Shown: piece by piece, positions 50,252 to 54,351 of the stretch
Layout: each line of letters starts with the position of its first letter
Position numbering within the stretch: position 1 is the stretch's first letter
Assembly: GCA_045536965.1 (NCBI GenBank)
Contig: JAZSON010000011.1
Coordinates: 1-54,351, forward strand
Source of the DNA: UBA5448 sp045536965
Lineage (GTDB): Bacteria > Bacillota > Clostridia > Oscillospirales > SIG627
Length of the DNA: 54,351 nucleotides
Direction of reading: 5' to 3'
Position numbers and translations under genes: made by a program
Notes under the pieces: model-generated
Seen by the model: the letters and a program-made list of their open reading frames with translations, nothing else
Told to the model about the DNA's origin: nothing
Databases searched by the model: none

Positions 50252-50280
50252 ATTATATCATAGTTGTTTTGTATTTACAA
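50252..50280 (-). promoter_or_regulatory. Promoter of the pssA operon
   Basis: Minus strand: TTGTAA (50280-50275), 17-nt spacer, TATAAT (50257-50252). The leader contains a GGAC/GTCC hairpin with a T-loop before the ribosome site. Confidence 0.72.
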
Positions 50281-50335
50281 GTTGTTTATCATGATTTGTG
50301 CGATAAAAAAGATAAGTTTTAGCATCAAAAATCCC

Positions 50336-50364
50336 TTGCATTTTAATAACGGGTGTGCTATACT
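50336..50364 (+). promoter_or_regulatory. Promoter of the lipoprotein gene
   Basis: TTGCAT (50336-50341), 17-nt spacer, TATACT (50359-50364); AAGGAGG ribosome site at 50397-50403 and ATG at 50412. Confidence 0.75.
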
Positions 50365-50411
50365 TTGTTTGCGCTTGGTTTGTATGAACATTATTAAGGA
50401 GGGTAACCATT

Positions 50412-51680
50412 ATGAAGAAATTACTTGCGCTTTTACTGGTACTTATGATGATGTTTTCTATGTTTGCTTGTGGGGAAAAGGCAAAACCCAACGATGATTC
50501 CGATGGTAAAACAGATAACGATTCTGCGGGCGATGTTGTGGAGGCCGACCCTCTGTTTTTGAAAAACATTGAAGCGGCAGCGAAAAAGATGGGGGATGCC
50601 AAAGCATTCGATATGTCGGCTATGATGACATTGGATGCGGCAGCAAGCGGTATAACGATTAACTTGCCGATCAAAATGGCTTTGCAATACAAGTACACGG
50701 GAGATATACCCGAAAAATTTGAAACGCTCGACCAACTGGAAACGATGGGTCTTTTTTTGAAAATGTCCGTCGAGGCTACCATTCCCGGTGTGTTTAGTCC
50801 CGAAGAGGCGAGTGTAAAAGCTGAGTTGTATTTTGCCGATGGCATCTTTTACATCAATGCCAACGATGAAAAAGTGAAGTTTTCTATCGATGAAGCGATG
50901 CTTGAAGAAGACGATGAGCAACCGCAGATCAGCGGAGAGCAGATTGTTGCTTTTATGCAAGCGGTTTTAAAAGGTGTTAAAGCGCCTTCGAGTGATATTG
51001 TTTCCGTTTCCAAGTCGGATGTTGACGGTGGCACAAACTTAAGCTATACCGTCAAAGGAACTGCGTTGTACGATTATGTGAAGTCTGCGTTGCAGATTAT
51101 TTGCACCAACATTGACTCGGAAGAAGTGCGGGCGATGGCCGAAGCGCTTGAAGGCGACACATCCGAAGACGAGTCGTTATATAGCCAAGTATATGATTTT
51201 GACAACATCGACTGGGTCGAATTCTTCCGCAATGAAATGGATTCGACGGTAGACGAAGTAAAAGATATGTATATCGATGTTGACGCCGAAAGAGAAAGCT
51301 GGACGGATGCTGAATGGGAGACCTTCTTCCATGAGCAGTTCGATCCCGATTTTTACATAAACAACAGCGGCGAGGAACTGTATGATACGCTCTATGGCGA
51401 CGAATTCACTTTCACATTTAAAGATACGGTTGTTTCTGTCTTTTTGAAAAATGATATGATCGCTTCGATGAGCGCAAGCTTCGGTCTTGCGTTGACCATG
51501 AGCGGTGACGCCGATTATGAAGTTTCGCAGGTTGATTTGAGCGCGAGCGCAAGCTTGACCTACAATGCAATCGGAGAAGCCGTAAGCATTTTGGCGCCTG
51601 ACGATTTGGACGAATATATCAGCTATTTCGAGGAATTGGATTCTTCGATCGATCTTGATGATGAAATCAGCGTTCTGTAA
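50412..51680 (+). CDS. Acidic lipoprotein of unknown function
   Basis: 422 residues. Signal peptide MKKLLALLLVLMMMFSMFACG with lipobox FSMFAC (Cys 20), then an Asp/Asn/Lys-rich linker to about residue 45. The mature part alternates long amphipathic helices with beta strands and is strongly acidic (DAEWETFFHEQFDPDFYI, SYFEELDSSIDLDDE). The overall plan (LeuLys-type surface lipoprotein, possibly beta-rich like LolA/LppX folds) is a guess and I do not recognise a family. Its own promoter and a bidirectional terminator make it a single-gene unit. Confidence 0.7.
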   Translation: MKKLLALLLVLMMMFSMFACGEKAKPNDDSDGKTDNDSAGDVVEADPLFLKNIEAAAKKMGDAKAFDMSAMMTLDAAASGITINLPIKMALQYKYTGDIPEKFETLDQLETMGLFLKMSVEATIPGVFSPEEASVKAELYFADGIFYINANDEKVKFSIDEAMLEEDDEQPQISGEQIVAFMQAVLKGVKAPSSDIVSVSKSDVDGGTNLSYTVKGTALYDYVKSALQIICTNIDSEEVRAMAEALEGDTSEDESLYSQVYDFDNIDWVEFFRNEMDSTVDEVKDMYIDVDAERESWTDAEWETFFHEQFDPDFYINNSGEELYDTLYGDEFTFTFKDTVVSVFLKNDMIASMSASFGLALTMSGDADYEVSQVDLSASASLTYNAIGEAVSILAPDDLDEYISYFEELDSSIDLDDEISVL

Positions 51681-51695
51681 CACACGATAATATAC

Positions 51696-51732
51696 GAAAA
51701 AACGACCCGAGAATTTCCTCGGGTCGTTTTTC
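51696..51732. terminator. Bidirectional terminator
   Basis: 13-bp perfect stem AAAACGACCCGAG / CTCGGGTCGTTTT with loop AATTTC; serves the lipoprotein gene and the converging SleC-like gene. Confidence 0.93.
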
Positions 51733-51735
51733 GTG

Positions 51736-54129
51736 TTATTGTGCGGCATTTGCAAGTTTGTCCCACAACTCTGTGGTGACGATTCCATCGGCTCTTACAC
51801 CCAAACGGCGTTGAAATCGTTGCACGGCGTGCTTGGTAGACAGACCGAAGAACATGTTTTCACCCATAAGAAAAGGATTTTCCCCTGCCGCTTTTTGTAG
51901 GAGTGTTTTTAAGTTGCGGACGTCTTCTCCGAAACTGCCGATTTTGAGAATGCGGGCGGGACGCGCATAAACGGCAAAGAGCTCTCTTTCGGGAAGCCCC
52001 TGTCCTTCCGAGCGGATAGCCTCCTCCGTGTCATCAAGTGCTTCGACGTCGGAATAGGGGCTCCAATCGGAGAGACAGCCGTTGGAAACGGCGGTTGAAA
52101 AATCGTTGAGTCGGTTCCACGTGTTCCTGCCGACGATGCCGTCAACCGTCAGTCCTGCGATCCGCTGGAAGGCTTGTACTGCCGAGAGGGTTTGTCCGCC
52201 GAACCTGCCGTCGACGCTTAAACGGGGGATCTGGGGGAAAACGGTGCGGATGATGTTGAGCGTGTTTTGGATATAGCGGACGTTATCTCCCGACTGTCCC
52301 TGACGCACGGGTGTACTGGGATATGCTTCATCCCCCGCGCCCGAGGTGGGAATACAACCGGAGGAGATGGTGGAATAGATGTCGTTGAGTCGATTCCAGG
52401 TCATCATACCGACGATGCCGTCGGGACTTAACCCGAATAAGCGTTGGAAGGCGACGACCGCTTCTTCGGTGGCACTTCCGAATCTACCGTCAACATTGAT
52501 GGCGGGGACGGTCGGGAATTGAGTTGAGGTGCGGCGGAGGAGCAGTTGAATATAGACCACATCGGTACCGTTTGCACCCGAGCGGATGGTGTAGCCGGGA
52601 TATTCTTTGAGCGGAATGACCACCGGCGGAACGAGGACGTTTTCCTGAATACCGCGGAAAACATTGAGAAGCTGATTCCACGTGTTTTGCCCGATAATGC
52701 CGTCGGGTGTAAGGTAAAACAAGCGTTGGAAGGCGATGGTGGCATTTTCGGTTTGGGGGCCGAAGTTTCCGTCGATGGCAAGCGGCGGCACCAGATCGTA
52801 ATATTTATCAACAAGAGAAAGGTAGTACTGGGCTTGGCTGACCGAATCGCCCGTGCTGCCGATTCTGAGAGGATAACCGGGGTAAGCGCCCTCGGTGATA
52901 ATGGGGTTAAAGGATTCGCTTTCAAGCTCGGCAAGCTTTGTGACGGCGACGAAGATATAAGAAATGCGGTACCACGTGGATTTACCTACAACACCGTCGG
53001 GAGTCAGAGAGAAAATGCCTTGAAAAGCGCGGACTGCCGCTGCGGTATCTTCACCGAAAATGCCGTCTATCGGTTCAATGCGAGGGATGGCGGGATAATT
53101 AAGAGCGATGCGGTTGAGTGCGAATTGGATGGCGCGCACAGCATTGCCCGAAGAGCCGATGGTGAGGGGGCTGCCGGGATAGGAGCCGCTGATCTCACGG
53201 ACGTCGTCGGTGGTGATCAGCTGGATGGGACCGTAATAGTATTCTAAGATGCCTTGCGGGCTGTACCCTTGCTCGGCAAGGGAAACACTTCCCCATTGCG
53301 ACATACCGGGACAGCTGACGGTGGTGCCGTTGCAATATTCGGCGTAAAAGGGATATTGTTGGTTGGGCTTAGTGATATAAACATTGAATATTTCGTCTAC
53401 CAATTGGCTGATGTTTTCAAAAATATCCCGTCCGCGTACAAAGTATTGATCGTAGGCGGTGGAGTTGGTGATGTCAAAAGAATAGCCGCGGCTGCGGTAC
53501 CATTCAGTGTAGATGCGGTTGAGTGCGAGTGAAATCTGCGCGTGAATGTTGGCGCGGAGAGCGTTTTCGGGCCAGGTGGGATAGACCTCTGAGGAGGCGA
53601 CGTTTTTAATATAGTTCGGAAAGGTGACCGTGACGTTGGAGGCTTCGGCGTCGGGCGGGCCGAGGTGAACGGTTATATTATAAGGAATAAAGACCTCCTC
53701 CAGCACACGGGAGGTATCATAGACCTGCTCGCGGGGAGCGGGCGGTTGGGTCAAGGCGTGGCGGGGGATGTCGAATTCGAGGCCCGCATCGCGTGAGGTT
53801 TCTTCGGGGAGCGGAACCAGGGCGGCCTCTTGGATAGCCACCGTATCGGGAAATACCTGTACACCGTTGTAGAAATTGGTGTAAAAGCCGTTGGTCGCAA
53901 CCTGCACGTTTACGGTTGCGTAAGGAGATCTGTCTGTGTCGGGGGATAGCGACTCCTCTACCTCGGGGGTTTCGATGGCGAGGTTTTCGCTGAGACCTTC
54001 GGTCTCTGGCGGTAGGAAAAGAGAATAAAGAGTTTCTCCTGTGGGTGAGGATACCGTAACGGTGGCGCCTGTGACGGGCAAAGCCTGATTTCCGGTGTCG
54101 ACTTTGATTTTCAGATAACCAGTAGCCAT
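51736..54129 (-). CDS. SleC-like spore cortex-lytic protein with five peptidoglycan-binding repeats
   Basis: 797 residues. N-terminal pre-domain (about 1-120, YLKIKVDTG...VTGATVTVSS then VNVQVATNGFYTNFYNGVQVF) resembling the pro-region of clostridial SleC; a SpoIID/SleC-like catalytic region (about 165-320, WPENALRANIHAQISLALNR, AYDQYFVRGRDIFENI, GMSQWGSVSLAEQGYS) with a candidate catalytic Glu in PENA; then five PG_binding_1 units (about 325-410, 420-500, 515-595, 605-690 and 727-797), each with DG.FG and DGIVG. No signal peptide, as in SleC, where the mother cell deposits it in the spore. Known SleC has one such repeat, so this is an expanded form. It should degrade cortex peptidoglycan at germination (inference). 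Confidence 0.8.
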   Translation of the reverse strand: MATGYLKIKVDTGNQALPVTGATVTVSSPTGETLYSLFLPPETEGLSENLAIETPEVEESLSPDTDRSPYATVNVQVATNGFYTNFYNGVQVFPDTVAIQEAALVPLPEETSRDAGLEFDIPRHALTQPPAPREQVYDTSRVLEEVFIPYNITVHLGPPDAEASNVTVTFPNYIKNVASSEVYPTWPENALRANIHAQISLALNRIYTEWYRSRGYSFDITNSTAYDQYFVRGRDIFENISQLVDEIFNVYITKPNQQYPFYAEYCNGTTVSCPGMSQWGSVSLAEQGYSPQGILEYYYGPIQLITTDDVREISGSYPGSPLTIGSSGNAVRAIQFALNRIALNYPAIPRIEPIDGIFGEDTAAAVRAFQGIFSLTPDGVVGKSTWYRISYIFVAVTKLAELESESFNPIITEGAYPGYPLRIGSTGDSVSQAQYYLSLVDKYYDLVPPLAIDGNFGPQTENATIAFQRLFYLTPDGIIGQNTWNQLLNVFRGIQENVLVPPVVIPLKEYPGYTIRSGANGTDVVYIQLLLRRTSTQFPTVPAINVDGRFGSATEEAVVAFQRLFGLSPDGIVGMMTWNRLNDIYSTISSGCIPTSGAGDEAYPSTPVRQGQSGDNVRYIQNTLNIIRTVFPQIPRLSVDGRFGGQTLSAVQAFQRIAGLTVDGIVGRNTWNRLNDFSTAVSNGCLSDWSPYSDVEALDDTEEAIRSEGQGLPERELFAVYARPARILKIGSFGEDVRNLKTLLQKAAGENPFLMGENMFFGLSTKHAVQRFQRRLGVRADGIVTTELWDKLANAAQ

Positions 54130-54210
54130 AAGATCGTGCTTCCTTTCATACTGTTTGATTATAAAGAGCCGAATAAAAAAGCAAGTTCTGTACAGTATAT
54201 TAAAAAAGTT
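54130..54210. other. Upstream region of the SleC-like gene
   Basis: Minus strand shows TATAAT about 32 nt before the start and AAAGGAAG as ribosome site, but the best -35 (TTGCTT) is only 15 nt from it, so the promoter is uncertain; a sporulation sigma factor would fit the gene, yet no clear sigma-E or sigma-K box is seen. Confidence 0.4.
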
Positions 54211-54260
54211 AAAAAAGTTTCAAAAAGGTATTGACAAGAGAGGGAGAGATGTGGTAGGAT
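54211..54260 (+). promoter_or_regulatory. Stable-RNA-type promoter, first copy
   Basis: A-rich upstream stretch (AAAAAAGTTTCAAAAAGG, 54211-54228, like an UP element), TTGACA (54231-54236), 18-nt spacer, TAGGAT (54255-54260). The same upstream block recurs 104 nt further on. Confidence 0.65.
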
Positions 54261-54341
54261 AGTCGAGCGCCGCAAAAGGGAGCCTGATGAAGAGGCCTTG
54301 GGAAAAAACTTTTAAAAAAAGTTTCAAAAAGGTATTGACAA
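54211..54341. repeat. Two direct copies of a 27-nt promoter block
   Basis: Identical 27-nt blocks at 54211-54237 and 54315-54341, each containing an A-rich run, GTTTC and TTGACA. Tandem promoters of this form are typical in front of rRNA or tRNA operons of clostridia. Confidence 0.75.
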
Positions 54342-54351
54342 AGGCGAGAAG
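54315..54351 (+). promoter_or_regulatory. Stable-RNA-type promoter, second copy, cut by the window end
   Basis: Repeat of the A-rich block followed by TTGACA (54335-54340); the -10 box would lie beyond the last base. Points right, off the window. Confidence 0.6.

Noticed and set aside
1..54351. CRISPR arrays, insertion sequences and transposases.
   Set aside because: No regularly spaced repeats and no transposase or integrase motifs were seen on either strand. Apart from the tandem promoter block at the right edge, I noticed no long direct repeats.

Overview
The window looks like a chromosomal segment of a spore-forming clostridium, probably of the Oscillospirales type (inferred). The grounds are Firmicutes-style sigma-A promoters (TTGACA / 17 / TATAAT) and AGGAGG ribosome sites, a T-box leader before pheST, zinc-type S14, S4, L24 and L36, a KOW-domain gene between map and infA, a ThiI without rhodanese domain next to a cysteine desulfurase, a DUF3842 gene and a SleC-like spore cortex-lytic protein. 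No rRNA gene is present to fix the taxonomy.

Layout. Bases 1 to about 3360 are accessory DNA: two uncertain coupled small ORFs, a tRNA-like sequence and a pair of WYL-domain regulators. They end exactly at a 3' half of a tRNA-Ser(CGA) gene (3360-3415), which I read as the right attachment site of an integrated element that continues off the left edge. From 3.4 to 6.6 kb lie a polysaccharide deacetylase, a TIGR04076 protein and an NhaC-type antiporter. From 6.6 to 11.3 kb, on the minus strand, are a pyrimidine-deoxynucleoside salvage operon (deoC-cdd-pdp-DUF3842) and, behind its own promoter and a two-state attenuator leader, an ECF transporter S-component with a two-domain uridine-kinase-like protein. 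From 11.4 to 13.4 kb is a pair of Gfo/Idh/MocA genes. From 22.0 down to 13.4 kb runs a minus-strand operon iscS-thiI-pth-mfd plus two homologous foldase-like lipoproteins. Then come dus with a membrane protein, and a phospho-sugar mutase.

From 25.8 to 42.4 kb is an intact S10-spc-alpha ribosomal superoperon (rpsJ through rplQ, including secY, adk, map, infA and rpoA), ending in a UPF0340 gene. It starts with a 310-nt leader that contains an intrinsic-terminator hairpin. From 42.4 to 47.3 kb are a decayed gene fragment, an HpcH/HpaI aldolase and T-box-controlled pheST. From 50.2 down to 47.4 kb is a pssA-mutY-capA operon. The right end holds a lipoprotein, a SleC-like protein with five peptidoglycan-binding repeats, and two copies of a stable-RNA-type promoter pointing off the window.

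The best candidates for something undescribed are the ECF S-component / two-domain kinase module with its mutually exclusive hairpin leader (6637-8432), whose ligand and substrate I cannot name, and the element boundary at the tRNA-Ser remnant with its paired WYL regulators. Most of the remainder is conserved core genome.
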